NCBI GenBank assembly: GCA_905201895.1
Contig: CAJKPX010000007.1
Span: forward strand, 7,360-71,359
Source: an uncultured Eubacteriales bacterium
GTDB taxonomy: Bacteria; Bacillota; Clostridia; Oscillospirales; CAG-272
DNA: 64,000 nt
Direction: 5' to 3'
Below are positions 17,108-28,700 of this stretch, one piece after another. How positions within the stretch are numbered: the stretch's first letter is position 1; each line of letters begins with the position of its first letter. The position numbers and the translations under genes are program-made. The notes below the pieces were generated by a model. The model ran no database searches. It was given only the letters and a program-made list of their open reading frames with translations, and was not told the DNA's origin.

Positions 17108-20100
17108 TTATGCCGTTTTCGCATGAAAGGTGTTCAAAATCGCCCCATTTTTGGTCTCAAAACCGCAAATCGATGCAATTTCTGCTCTTTCTTCCTTCGA
17201 AGCACCCTTGAGAGTAAGGATGTATCGAAGCAGGGACTTCTTTGCGCTTTCCGCATCCATCCCGACCACATCCCCATCGGCTGGAGAATAGCCCATAGAG
17301 GCGATGAGAAGGAGCTTTTGGTTTCTGCTCAAGCCAAGCTTGTTGATGTACGATACAACCTTCTTGCGCTTGCTTCCGGCAATGGTGTTGCCCTTCCGAT
17401 CCTTATCGCTTGTAATTCCCCTCGTTCCGAAATAGAACGAATAGAGTGAATCGTAGTCAACGCCGCCCTTGTTCAGATATTGCATCTTCTCATAGACGTC
17501 CTTGTTGTACTGCTCAAGCGATGCTTGCGCTCCGTATACGAGTCTGTATGCTTCGGCAAATCGGATATCCTCCTCCTCGATAGATGAGGTTGCCTCGATT
17601 GCTTTTGTCATGAGCTCATAATCGTCGATCGCGGTTTCGTATGCTTTGTTGATCAACACTTGAATCACGCGAGTCTGCTCAAGCTTTTCTGCCCTCGACA
17701 GTTCGGAGTTGTTTTGAGTCTTGCTCTTCTCCTTGTACATATTGCTGATAGCCTTTTTCACACGGTTGAGGTATCGCACTTGGTACTTGGCGGTATCATC
17801 GCCAGCCGTATCCGCATACTGTGCCTCATCGTAAATGTCATAGAAGCGCGTTGAGAGCTTGTTCGACATAACGGGATCAAGTGTGAAGTTGCCGGTGAAG
17901 AAATCCTTCTCCTCCTTCGGCGTGGTAGCAGGGAGAATGAAATCTCCGATGACACCCGAATACTGATCGAGAAGATAGTGAATCTTCTTGGGAGATGCTT
18001 CAAGACCTACAAAATCATGTGCCTTTGCAATCGCAATGGCAATCACACTCGTGTTCTCATCAAAGCGATCCTTCGGAGCTACGTTCTCAAACTGCCGCCC
18101 CTCGATTGCAGTGCCGTACCACGTGGTGTTGGTTGCAACGTCGAAAAACGGAGAGAGTATGGTGCGAGTCATACTGTCAACGGGGGATACCTGCTGAAGC
18201 ACGTTGTCGGCGTAATCCTTCCAATCAACCACCTCACCCTGCGCCGCTTCAACACTTCTGTTTACCAAGCCGCCAAGTGCGCTTGCAACGCGACCTCTCG
18301 GAATCTTGATAAAGGTGTCTCCCGCTTTGATGAGGAAGTTGTTTTCCTTGTCACTGTCTCGGAGCTTCTTATAGTCCTCGTCATCCCCGTTCATGATCAT
18401 GTTAAGCACCATAGGAGCGATTCCAACGATAGTAGCCTTGAGCGCAAGGATCGCCGCCTCCTTCACAGTTCTGACCGCCGTCACGTTTCTCACCATCTTG
18501 CTAAATCCCTGAATGGAAGGATTGAGGAACGGCATCACGGTGCGGTTGAGCGCCTTTGCAAGCTTTCCTCCTCTTGCAAAGTTTGTGGTAACGTCAGCGG
18601 AGTCAAGGATTGCTTGCTCCACACTGTTGCCAGCCTCGATAGAGGAGATGAATTCTGCAAGTCGCGGCAATTGTTCAACGAAGGAGTTCGCGTTTTCAAT
18701 CGTGGTCATGGTCTTCTTGACGATGTTGCCCTCTGCCTTTGTCAGACCCCAGCTATTCTGCGACCCATCCGTGCCCTTTTCAAAGTCGAACACAGTGCTC
18801 GCAAAGCCTCCGTAGGCTCTGTAGAGCTGCCAATACTTTCCGTTGGTGGCGATCTCCTTCTGCGCAATTGCATAATTCTTCAAGAAGGTCTTTCCGAATC
18901 TTGTATTGATTCCGGCATCTTGGATATCTCTGATCGTGTTTCTCAACAAGAATGCAGGGTTCAAGGATGTTACACCGCGCTTAAACAATTTGTTGCTTGC
19001 GCTTACCAAATCTATCAGAGGATTACCGATATCGGTCTTCGGAGAGAATGCATCAAAGCCCGCAAAGATCTCCTTGCTGACTCTGATCGTTATGCGCTCT
19101 CCGTCCTTGAAGAAAGTGATCTCGTTGTCCTTCGGTCTGTGCTCGGTCGGATCATATGCCGCCGCTTCTTCGGGTGTCATCTTCTTGCGGGATACCACCT
19201 CAATGTGGGTAGTGTCTCCCTTTTCAACCGATGCATCGTAGAGCGCGTTGGCAAGCTGGTTGACTCGTCCTGCAACAATTGTCTCCATCACCTGCCGAGC
19301 AATGATCTTGTCGGGGTTCTGAAGCCTCTTTGTGCTTCCTTTTGCAGTTTTGACCGTTGTCTTGACCGCCATGTTGTACTTGCCCTCGGTCGCTCCGATG
19401 CCCTTCTTGGTGTCTACGCGGTAGGTCGGTACATAATGCGGATAGAGCTCTGCAAGATAATCAAAGTTATCTTTCGAGAGAAGCCCCGTGTCAACGCGAT
19501 ACTGATTGAGATTCTTGAGGAATCCCCAAAGCTTCTCCGCTTGCTCTGCGAATTCGGGGTGATCCTTCTCATACCGAGCAACGAGCTCCTCGCTTTCCTC
19601 TGCCGTAACGGGCGTTGCATCCTCTCCGGGCGTGGTGGGGATAATGTGTCCGTCCTCATCTTTTGTCCAACCAATCACGGGCTTGTCCTCAAGCGGCATA
19701 AATTCCTTGATCTTCTTGTCCAATTCCTTTGCGCGCTTGTTGACCTCTTTCGCTTCCGCCTTCAGCTTCTTGACTCGCTCACGAAGACCTTTTTTGATCT
19801 CCATATCGTGTCTCGTTCTGCCGAGCGCGGCAATCTGCTTCTCAAGCGCATCAATCTCCTTCTTGAGAGCATTGATCTTGGCAACGTCCTTCTTGAGATT
19901 ATCAATGTCCGCTTGATGCCACTCCATCGACCGCTTCTTGAGAGTCATGCGGCTGAGATTGTGCTTGTGGAAGAGATATCCGAAGAAGTCTGCGGTAACC
20001 TTCTCTCCCTGCTTGGTGATGGGATTCATAATCGGAATCAAGCCCTCTCCCTGCACGAGCGTATCCATATTGTCCTTGTCTGCGCTGACACCGATGCGCA

Positions 20101-23100
20101 TCTGCTGACCGCCGATCATCTCGTTTGCCTCGGTTCTCGCGGCTCTCACGGCTTGCACCTTCGACTCGATATCCTTGATGCCGAGTTGCTTGCCAATCAC
20201 CTCAATGCCAGCCTGCTCGTTGGTGACGGCAATTTGGAATTGAGTCCACAGAGAGAACGCCTTGTCGCGCTTGCTCGGCTTGTAGCTCTCCTCCTCCATC
20301 GAGATCGAGGCGCGAGTTGCTTCGATCGCTTCGTCGATGTCGATGGCGTAGCGGATGTCTCCGGAAAGTGTGCCTTTGGTGCGCTCTACGCCGAGTTTTT
20401 TTGCCACATCCTCAGAAAATACCTCGTTAGAAAGCGGAATACTCTTGACATATTCGAGAAAATCTGCTATACTAACTATAGGAGACTCTGAGGAGATGAG
20501 AGAGCTTTGCTCTGTAACAGCCGTGCCGCCAAGAGCGGATGTAGGAGTCTCTGTTTTTTTGCCCTTAACCGCACTAAGCTGGTACACATCAATTTCTGTT
20601 ACATTGTTTTCGAGCTTGGAGACGACGGAGCGAACCACATAAAGGTTCTCGCTGTCGCGGCAAGCTCCGAGAAGCACATAGGACATTTCTGCCTTCCGTG
20701 TTGCGCTACCGTTAAGCTCGTTCACAGCGACGCTGTTTTTCAGCACATCGCCAATTTTCATAACCGCAAAAGCTGTCTCTTGGCTTCTTGCGATGCCGTG
20801 TGTCATACCATTTTTGCTCAATAAGACATCCAGACCGATATCATCGACGCGCACATAGGTGCTTGTCTCGGTGTTATTCGGGTTTTTTTGTTTTCTGGCG
20901 TTGAGCCTGCCGCGAGCTACGACGGCGTTTGTGTCGACCTTGCCATTTTCCGTCATGGGAAGCTCTGTAGGGAAGGTTACCACCGACAAATCTCTCTTTT
21001 TGGTCAGAGACTCATAGGAATAAGCGTCTGCACTCGGAGCGTAACCGGTATTATGGGACACCGGCTCAAAGTCAATAGCTTTCCGCACAGATTTGCTATT
21101 TCCTTGATCGAGGATCTCGGAAACCACCTCTTGCCGCTTCTGTCGGATTACCTTCTCAAGCTCGGCGTTGCTCATTCCCTCTGCGGCAAGCTTGGCATAT
21201 TTCTGCCGCTCGCCATCGTTGGCAAACTGCTGGAGGAGCTCGGTTCTGCGGAGCTTCTCGGAATCCTTGAAGAATTCCACCGCCTCGTCGAATTTGTAAT
21301 TCTTGAGTGAGAGCCGCTCGGCAGGGGATGCCTTGCCGTCTGGGGTGAAGAGATTGTAGTCTACAAGACACTTGTAGTAGCCGTAGGGGATGCGGTAGCC
21401 GCCATGCTCAAACGAGATGTCATCGATCGTTGCATCCTCTGTGAGATATCCAAGCTCCTTGCCGTATCTCAAGATGTTCTTGAGCACAGAGGCGTTGTTC
21501 TCCACATACTCTCGGAATTTCGGCTTGTACCCAGCCTTCTTGCACTCGTCGATGTATGCCGTGAGGTTCTTCTTGATGAGATCCTTTTGAGAGAGGTTTT
21601 CGGTGTTCTCAAAATCCCAGAAGGAGTAGATGTCAATCGGCTTCTTCACCTTCGTGTTTGCCTTGTGTCCGTCTGCGGTATCCGCGTACACCTCGCTCTG
21701 CTGGCGCGTATGATCCTTGATGTCGGCATAGCCGAGGATCTCTCGACCACCCTCGCGCACGATCGTCTCGCGCACGGTGCCCATCTTCACGCCGCTCTTG
21801 TGGAATGGAATGAAGTATGCAACGTCATCGTTTGCCATGACCCACGCCGCCATCTTCTCGTTCTGCGACACGGCGATGATACCGGTGTTGCCGCTCTTGT
21901 CGGAGTCTACCACCTTGTAGATCTCCTCAAGGCTCATCGGGAAGGAATCGTTTCTGTCGATCTTCCACACTCCCTCATCGTTGTACATGAAGATGGAGAT
22001 ATTGCGCTTGAGGTTGGTATTCTTGGTTGCCTCAAGGAATGCCGGCACCTTTGTGTAGGCGTGACCGGTGAGACCAAGTGTGCCCGCCTCAAAAAGCACC
22101 TGAAGAACGTCGACGAAGTTTTGAATCTGAAAATCCGAATAGGATTGCAGACGGAAGCCTCCCGTGGATGCAATCTTCTTCACGAGGCTTTTGTTGATGG
22201 TTCCGTCATCCTTCGTGAGCAATGCGGTGAGCTCTCCAAATCGGAACGGAGTCGCTCCTCTCGGCATCTTCGGCTTGCTCTGCCCATAGAATGAGTTGAA
22301 AGCCTCATATACCAACGGCATCTGAATCTTGAGCGTTGCAAGACCATCCTCCGTTGAGAGCATATCGATCGTGATGCTTTCGGGAGACACCTCATACTCC
22401 GCAAGGGCATCTCGCACGAATTTGCGAGTCTCGGAGTTATTGGATTTCAGTTGCCCCTTCTTTTTGCCGCTCTGCTCATAAAGTTGAGGATTGCTTGTGT
22501 TGCTTTCGTTCGACTCCGTAATGAGTGTTCGGAACGCCTCTGCCATCGGTGCGAGATTCTTTCGCATCGACTCCACGTAGCATTCGCGGCAGGGCTGTGT
22601 CAAGCCCTTGTCGGCAAGCACCTTGTGGATGTAGAAGTAGTTATCCACGTTCTTGAAGAATCGCTTGCTTTCGGGGACACCTCTGCGCTCCTCTTCACGA
22701 ACGATATCATCATAGATTTCGGCAAAGTTTTTGCGCTTGTCGCATATGGTGGAAATATCGCTTGATGTGAAATAATCCGAGTTGGGCTCAAGGGAAGAGA
22801 ACAAAGCGCGCTTTTTGCTATCCTTGCGCACCTCTCCGTTCTCGCGCCATGTAGGATCATCAATGATATCGTATCCCGCTTCCTTCATTGCAACGGCAAC
22901 GTCAACAATGCCCTGAATGGAGTCCTCGATCTCTTTGCGAGCATCCTGCTCGTTGAAATCGGGAATGCTCTGTCGCATATTATCCAAGCACTCTTGAACA
23001 TAGTTGCGGTAGCCCTCGGTCTCGCGGTAGTCAATGCTCTTGAATTCCTCGACCGAAATCTCCTCCGCGCCCTTTCCCTCTTTGGTGACGTAGTTATCAC

Positions 23101-25759
23101 CGAGGAATGTACGCGAGATCGACGAGAAGGATTTTCTTGTGTTGTCCTTTTCCTCCTCTTCCTCTCCCGTCACAGTGGGCTTGGGCATCGATTTCTTAAT
23201 CCGAGTCAGACCGCCCTCCTCCGATGCATTTGCCTGCGCATTGCGCTCTGCAAAGGAGTCGAACATCTTCTTATAGGTGCGGTAGAATTTCTTCGCGTAG
23301 CCGGAAAGCCGCTCATTCGGATCATTCGATGCATTCTTGAAGAAATTGAGAATCTTATCCTTGAGGGTAGGCTCCACCTCAAGAAGCTTTTCAAGCACGT
23401 TTTTGTTGCCGAGGATGTCCTCTGCATGATATGCGCTGATCTCGTCAAGATAGAGCTCTGTGCGGCTCACGTCGGTATCCTGATCGGCATACGCCGCAAT
23501 GATCTTCTCTTGAATCTCGGGCGATACGCGCTTGAGCGCCTCCTTGTATGGGATAACGGCATGAACCTTGCCATCCTTTCCGAGATACTGTCGGATCGCA
23601 TGGTCAAGCTCGTGGATCAGAATGCGCTCCGCGCCTCTCTTGGAGTTGGGATTTACCACAAAGCGATTCTTCTCCCCGTCATAGAGTGCGCTCTCTCCCT
23701 CCTTGAGCGAGGAATCGAACACAACGTCAACGCCCGACCGAGCGGATACTCTCGCGTACAGAAGCGCATCGGCATCGCTGATGCCTTTTGCCTTTGCATC
23801 GCGGATCACCTTGCGGATCATTCCCTTGTTCGGCTCGTTGAGCTCGGAATAGCCGTCCACGTTCTCTCTCGCATAGGTGTCTGCCTCTGCCGCTTCTCGT
23901 TGGAGTCGAGCGGCTTCATCGACCTGCTTCTGCACGTCTTCCATGATTGCAGTTTTTTCGGTGTTGTAGGATGCGAGGCGTTTGTTCACGTCGGATGCAG
24001 TAAGGCTCTTGGTGGTGTATCCGCTCTTGTAATCGTGGATCAGATACGAATCGCCATCTTTGGAAACGCCAATGTCGAGGCTTCCGTCGGTGTATCGGGC
24101 AGATTGACCGTTCTTGAGGTTGATCCGCTTGGGAATCGATCTCGCAGACTCCGCAGGGATTGCTTGGAGCATCTTGGTGCGCTCTCTTGTGCTGACGTTC
24201 TGCTGAACGCCACCGTTCTCAATGAATTGCTCAATCTTTTTGGCAAAGGAATCCGAATCGAGGCTTGCCCAGCTATCAATGCCAAGAGCCTGCGACACCG
24301 CATTGATCTCCTGCGAGGTTGCCGTCTCCAAAAATCTGTTGAAATCCACCTGCGAGGCAAGCTTTCTTCCTGCGAGCGTTGCATGGGTGAATTGCGCAGA
24401 ATCAAGAAGCAGCTTACCCGTTGCATCCGACACCGCAAGGCTACGAAGCGTTTCGTTCTCGCGCAGTGCCTTGTAGATGGAGGACGGATTGCTTGGATCA
24501 TATCCCTTCGTAATCTCTTCTGCGGTGACAGAGTATGTCTGTCCCGTTGTCTTGTGCTTGTATCCGTATTCCGAGAGTCTCTGTGCCACCTGCGGCGCGT
24601 TGCTAACAATGTTCAAGGCTCTCTGTGCCACAAACATATTTGCAGACGTTGCCACATTCTGCCGATAGAGGTCACCGAGAAGCTTCTTCTGTGTCACGGT
24701 GACCACCTGACCGCCCGTCTGCTGCAGGCTCTGCGAGAGCTTGTTTCGCGTATCCTCAATGGTCTTGAACACCTCGTCATCCACGTTGTTTTCGGTTGCC
24801 CAAGAAGAAAGATCGTTTGCAGTGTTGAGCACCTCGGTAGCACCGCCTCTGTTGGCGATATTCGTGCCCTTTGCAAAGCTTGTGCCGGAATCAAACACAA
24901 CGCCGGTGCCGCCCATGACCACGCCGCTCAAGCCGCCTACAAAGCCCGAATAGAGCACCTCTTGAGGCGTTGCAAATGCCGCGCTTGGGTCATAGGTCAT
25001 GCGCTTCCATACGGGATCAAGGATCTCGGAGGTTGCTTCCTCAAAGAATTCTCCTGCGAAGCTCGATGCGAGCGTTTTCAAAGCGCCCTGCTTTGCCACC
25101 GTCTTTGCGGTCTCCTTTCCGAGAGCCTTTGCAAAGCTCTTTACAACCGCACCGCCTCCGAGCGACAATGCCGTTGTTACGCCCTCCAGAGAGCCCTCTG
25201 TAAAGCCCGACAAAGCACCGTATCCGTAGGTCTTTGCATCGAGGTTGCCCGTTTCCTTGTAGGCACTCTTAACGGCGTTACCTGCCGCGCCAAGACCCGA
25301 AGTGACCGCCGCGCCAAGAGGTGCAAGAGCCGCCGCAAAGCTTCCTGCTCCCGCTCCGCCCGTGGCAACAGTGATTGCGGTAGCGGCGATAAGACCGGGC
25401 AAGCTCGTTCCAATGCCGCCTGCAACATCTCCCGCCGTCTTCATGAATCCGCTCGGATTGTACCATTCTTCGGGATGGCTATACCAATCGCCAAACCAAT
25501 CGTTTGCGATGATATCCTCCGCCCACTCATCGTTCCCAAAAAGCTTTGCCAAGCCGGAGGTGACGTAGTCGACACCGCCCTCAATGCTAGACACAAATCC
25601 TACGGCGAGCTTTTCGGCAAGGAAACCGAGACCGCCAAGCAGACCACCGTTGTTGGTGGTCGCTTGTGTGTTTGCGGTCTGGCTTGAGGCATTCCAATTC
25701 GTGTATAAAGTTTTTTGCTTCTCCACCTTTGGCGAAGAAGAAAAGGAATAGATTGCCAT
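17108..25759 (-). CDS. 2883-aa polyvalent ejection-type protein (zincin, nuclease-like and LPD38 domains)
   Basis: A giant protein in the T7 internal-virion-protein position. Order seen: helical start; Gly/Ala-rich hydrophobic region about 105-290 that could span membranes; putative zincin with HELDH at 716-720 (HExxH) after GVDVVFDSSLKEGES; a conserved cysteine domain with CRECY at 1057-1061 and LGLTGHAYTKVPAF further on, function unknown to me; a Barnase/EndoU/ColicinE5/RelE-type nuclease-like domain about 1630-1740 (GLDVLLSKNGMTHGI, DVLKNSVAVNELN); a coiled coil about 1950-2020; an LPD38-type region about 2265-2410 (NPAFLLRNTIRDIQDAG); helical C-terminus. Polyvalent proteins are thought to enter the host with DNA and act early against host functions. 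Catalysis is inferred from motifs only. Confidence 0.8.
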   Translation of the reverse strand: MAIYSFSSSPKVEKQKTLYTNWNASSQTANTQATTNNGGLLGGLGFLAEKLAVGFVSSIEGGVDYVTSGLAKLFGNDEWAEDIIANDWFGDWYSHPEEWYNPSGFMKTAGDVAGGIGTSLPGLIAATAITVATGGAGAGSFAAALAPLGAAVTSGLGAAGNAVKSAYKETGNLDAKTYGYGALSGFTEGSLEGVTTALSLGGGAVVKSFAKALGKETAKTVAKQGALKTLASSFAGEFFEEATSEILDPVWKRMTYDPSAAFATPQEVLYSGFVGGLSGVVMGGTGVVFDSGTSFAKGTNIANRGGATEVLNTANDLSSWATENNVDDEVFKTIEDTRNKLSQSLQQTGGQVVTVTQKKLLGDLYRQNVATSANMFVAQRALNIVSNAPQVAQRLSEYGYKHKTTGQTYSVTAEEITKGYDPSNPSSIYKALRENETLRSLAVSDATGKLLLDSAQFTHATLAGRKLASQVDFNRFLETATSQEINAVSQALGIDSWASLDSDSFAKKIEQFIENGGVQQNVSTRERTKMLQAIPAESARSIPKRINLKNGQSARYTDGSLDIGVSKDGDSYLIHDYKSGYTTKSLTASDVNKRLASYNTEKTAIMEDVQKQVDEAARLQREAAEADTYARENVDGYSELNEPNKGMIRKVIRDAKAKGISDADALLYARVSARSGVDVVFDSSLKEGESALYDGEKNRFVVNPNSKRGAERILIHELDHAIRQYLGKDGKVHAVIPYKEALKRVSPEIQEKIIAAYADQDTDVSRTELYLDEISAYHAEDILGNKNVLEKLLEVEPTLKDKILNFFKNASNDPNERLSGYAKKFYRTYKKMFDSFAERNAQANASEEGGLTRIKKSMPKPTVTGEEEEEKDNTRKSFSSISRTFLGDNYVTKEGKGAEEISVEEFKSIDYRETEGYRNYVQECLDNMRQSIPDFNEQDARKEIEDSIQGIVDVAVAMKEAGYDIIDDPTWRENGEVRKDSKKRALFSSLEPNSDYFTSSDISTICDKRKNFAEIYDDIVREEERRGVPESKRFFKNVDNYFYIHKVLADKGLTQPCRECYVESMRKNLAPMAEAFRTLITESNESNTSNPQLYEQSGKKKGQLKSNNSETRKFVRDALAEYEVSPESITIDMLSTEDGLATLKIQMPLVYEAFNSFYGQSKPKMPRGATPFRFGELTALLTKDDGTINKSLVKKIASTGGFRLQSYSDFQIQNFVDVLQVLFEAGTLGLTGHAYTKVPAFLEATKNTNLKRNISIFMYNDEGVWKIDRNDSFPMSLEEIYKVVDSDKSGNTGIIAVSQNEKMAAWVMANDDVAYFIPFHKSGVKMGTVRETIVREGGREILGYADIKDHTRQQSEVYADTADGHKANTKVKKPIDIYSFWDFENTENLSQKDLIKKNLTAYIDECKKAGYKPKFREYVENNASVLKNILRYGKELGYLTEDATIDDISFEHGGYRIPYGYYKCLVDYNLFTPDGKASPAERLSLKNYKFDEAVEFFKDSEKLRRTELLQQFANDGERQKYAKLAAEGMSNAELEKVIRQKRQEVVSEILDQGNSKSVRKAIDFEPVSHNTGYAPSADAYSYESLTKKRDLSVVTFPTELPMTENGKVDTNAVVARGRLNARKQKNPNNTETSTYVRVDDIGLDVLLSKNGMTHGIARSQETAFAVMKIGDVLKNSVAVNELNGSATRKAEMSYVLLGACRDSENLYVVRSVVSKLENNVTEIDVYQLSAVKGKKTETPTSALGGTAVTEQSSLISSESPIVSIADFLEYVKSIPLSNEVFSEDVAKKLGVERTKGTLSGDIRYAIDIDEAIEATRASISMEEESYKPSKRDKAFSLWTQFQIAVTNEQAGIEVIGKQLGIKDIESKVQAVRAARTEANEMIGGQQMRIGVSADKDNMDTLVQGEGLIPIMNPITKQGEKVTADFFGYLFHKHNLSRMTLKKRSMEWHQADIDNLKKDVAKINALKKEIDALEKQIAALGRTRHDMEIKKGLRERVKKLKAEAKEVNKRAKELDKKIKEFMPLEDKPVIGWTKDEDGHIIPTTPGEDATPVTAEESEELVARYEKDHPEFAEQAEKLWGFLKNLNQYRVDTGLLSKDNFDYLAELYPHYVPTYRVDTKKGIGATEGKYNMAVKTTVKTAKGSTKRLQNPDKIIARQVMETIVAGRVNQLANALYDASVEKGDTTHIEVVSRKKMTPEEAAAYDPTEHRPKDNEITFFKDGERITIRVSKEIFAGFDAFSPKTDIGNPLIDLVSASNKLFKRGVTSLNPAFLLRNTIRDIQDAGINTRFGKTFLKNYAIAQKEIATNGKYWQLYRAYGGFASTVFDFEKGTDGSQNSWGLTKAEGNIVKKTMTTIENANSFVEQLPRLAEFISSIEAGNSVEQAILDSADVTTNFARGGKLAKALNRTVMPFLNPSIQGFSKMVRNVTAVRTVKEAAILALKATIVGIAPMVLNMIMNGDDEDYKKLRDSDKENNFLIKAGDTFIKIPRGRVASALGGLVNRSVEAAQGEVVDWKDYADNVLQQVSPVDSMTRTILSPFFDVATNTTWYGTAIEGRQFENVAPKDRFDENTSVIAIAIAKAHDFVGLEASPKKIHYLLDQYSGVIGDFILPATTPKEEKDFFTGNFTLDPVMSNKLSTRFYDIYDEAQYADTAGDDTAKYQVRYLNRVKKAISNMYKEKSKTQNNSELSRAEKLEQTRVIQVLINKAYETAIDDYELMTKAIEATSSIEEEDIRFAEAYRLVYGAQASLEQYNKDVYEKMQYLNKGGVDYDSLYSFYFGTRGITSDKDRKGNTIAGSKRKKVVSYINKLGLSRNQKLLLIASMGYSPADGDVVGMDAESAKKSLLRYILTLKGASKEERAEIASICGFETKNGAILNTFHAKTA

Positions 25760-25771
25760 AATGCCTCCTTG

Positions 25772-28700
25772 TTAGAATTTGTTATCGTTGTTGCCCTCGT
25801 GCTCAAGGACCGTGGTGCTGTTGTGGGGGATGTTTTCGTTCTTGCCTTTGATTATTCCAATCAACTCTTTAATATTATAAATTCCGATTGGTTTTCGCCA
25901 CATTCCCCGATCATAAATATAGACATCGTTTCCGCCCCAAACAACCAGATTTCCTTCTTTGGGATTTGGAATGGCTATTTTTAAAAGATCAGAAATCGTA
26001 TTGTCCGCAACATCAGTTCTTGTCATTAGGTAGTCCTTGCCATTCGACAATGAGAAGTAGTAGTTTCCGCCGTCAAGATATGTGTTTCCGGTCACATCAT
26101 TAGAAAGATGAACCATTTTTGTCGCAAGATCTTTCTTAATTTGTTTGGCGTGCCTCTCTGCGATTTTGTGGTCTTTTTCAAGGGTAGATACACTATTTAC
26201 AAAAGCAGAGAGTTCTTCATCCGTATTAACATCCTTTATCTGGCTCTCAAGTGCGGAAGCATAATAGTTCTGATATGTTCCGTGATCAATCGTCTTCGCG
26301 CCGTATGCCGACTCAATAGCATCAACAAACGACTCAAAGTCACCGCTCTCAATGTACGATTCGATATCTTCCACGATTTTCGCATCTCGCTCAGCTTTCA
26401 ATGCATCCACATCCTCTTGGGTGAGACCCTCATCCAGCAAAGATTCGATCTCCGTATCCGTAGTGTCGGATGTCACCATGCCCTTGTAAGCATCGACAAT
26501 GCCCTGATGCTCCGCTTCTGCCTCATCCAGCTCGGCTTGCTCCGCTTCCTCGACAGAGGTGGCGTAATCATCTGCCGCTCCCTCAATCGCGCGAATCTGA
26601 TCCTCGGAGAGACCAAGATCACGTGCCAACTGCAGTGCTTGCTCCTTGGTGTAGCTTCCGGAGTTTACACCCTCAAGAAGCGATGCAAAATCTCTGGTTG
26701 CTTGGGTGCTCTCATTCCTGGTGCCTTCAAGATAGTCAAGCCAGCTGCTCGTTTCGGTCTCGCGCTTGGCATCCGATGCGGCTTTGTCAGACTTCATCTT
26801 GTCAATCTCGGCATTTGTCATGCCCTCGTTGTAAGCCTTGTTCGCATCCGCTACGGACTGCTTGTGTGTTGCATTTGCCTCCGCATCCGCTTTAATCTTG
26901 TCAAGCCCTGCCTGGGTTGCGGTTTCGTTGTATTCCATGTTCGCGTTATGCTCTGCGGCATCTCTTTCGAGGTTGGCGGCGTAGAAACCCTCCTCATATT
27001 TGCGGTTCGCATCCGCTACGTCTTTGGTATAATTGCTTTCCGCCGTATACTGATTTTGACGGTGAGCAGAATCCGCTCCAAGCACCTTATTGTCATGCTC
27101 TCTTTGCGCATTGTAGATCGCGTTGTCGCGCTCACTCTCCGCACCAAGAAGATTGGTCTGATAGGTGGTATCGATCTCGTAATTTCGATTGATTCTGTTG
27201 ATGTCAGCTTGATGCATCCGTTGCAGATATTCCGCTTCGGCTTGACGTTCTGCCTCGCTTTGGACATATCCTGCCTCACGCTTTACGCCTGCCGCTTGAG
27301 CATTTGCCGCTTGAGTCTCCGCTCTTTGCATAGCATATGCTTGGTTATCAAGATACGCGCTATATCCACCCGCATTGAGCCCCATGCTTGCCATCTGCTC
27401 CGCTTTTGACCCGTAGGTAGCAAGGCTCTGCTCGTAGGAATTACGCGCATCAATCACGGCTCTTTCGCGCTCTCGATCCGCATCCGCAACAGCCTTATCA
27501 TATGCGGCTTTGGCGGATTCGGCGGCGTTTTGCTTGAGTTGCGCGGCAAGACCGACGTCCTTGTTGTAAATATCGTCCGACATCGTCTTTCCGGTGGCAA
27601 GTTGAGTATCGAGCGCGGTCTTGATCTTGTCAAAAGCATCTTCGTGGTATTCCGTATCCTTCTGCAAACGCTCTGCGGCGGCAAGATAAACGGCATCACG
27701 CTCCACGTTTGACATCGACAAGAGAATAGCCTTCTGATCCTCTGCAAGCGAAATTCCGTCCTCAAGCATCTTTGTGATGTAATCTATAGTTGTGCTATAG
27801 TTATTCTCTGCATAATCGATTTCGGCGGTTTTCTTTTGCCCTGCATATTCCATGATCTTATCGTAGGTCTCCTGCGACAAGCTATCCAGAATCACTTTGA
27901 TATCATTTGCAATAGCAAGGTCTGTTCCGCGGTTTTCTGTGAGAGCGGCTACAAGCTTATTAAACACCGCTTGACCCAATGCCATATCCGAGTTGTATTT
28001 CTCATTTGCAAATGCAAGAAGAGCATCGTATTCTGCTTGTCTCGTGGATTCGGTCATGGTCGGATCGACAGATGTTCCCGCAGGGGAAGTAGAAGTGCCG
28101 GCAGCAACCTCTGTATTTGCTCCAGCCCCGTTTTCCGTGGTGTTAGTTTTAACCTCTTCACCCTCATCATCTCCTTGGATGTATGGAGTCGCTGTTTGAT
28201 CGTCAACAGGACGATCAGCCTTTTGATCAAGCCCTGCGAGCACCTCGGCGGTCTCCTTGTCATTCTCCTTGGTTACATCGCTTGTACCTGGCTTTTCCGT
28301 TTCAGAAGCGATGAATTCCTCATAGGTCATGGGAGGGGCTTCCACTTCTTCGCTCATTGTAGGAGCATTGTCGGGTGCATTAGGGTATCCGTTTCCTACC
28401 GTGGTATTTCCGGACTGATTTGAACCTACCTCGTTATGATCGTTTTGCGGCTCGGTCGGTGTGGTAGGCGTTGTCGGCTCGGCATCTCCGTTTACATAAT
28501 CGCCGTAGGATGTATTATCCGTAGTCGGCTTGGAAGGAGGATTGCTCGGCGTGTTGTTTTCTGGAACAGACGGTGTGCTTGTAGTGCCTGCTCCAGCCGT
28601 TGCTCCAGCCGCTCCGTTTGTCGGTGTGGTGGGCGTGGTAGGAGCCACATTGCCAAAATCGGGGTTCGGGTCTCTTGATTGGGGAGGGAGATTGGCGGCA

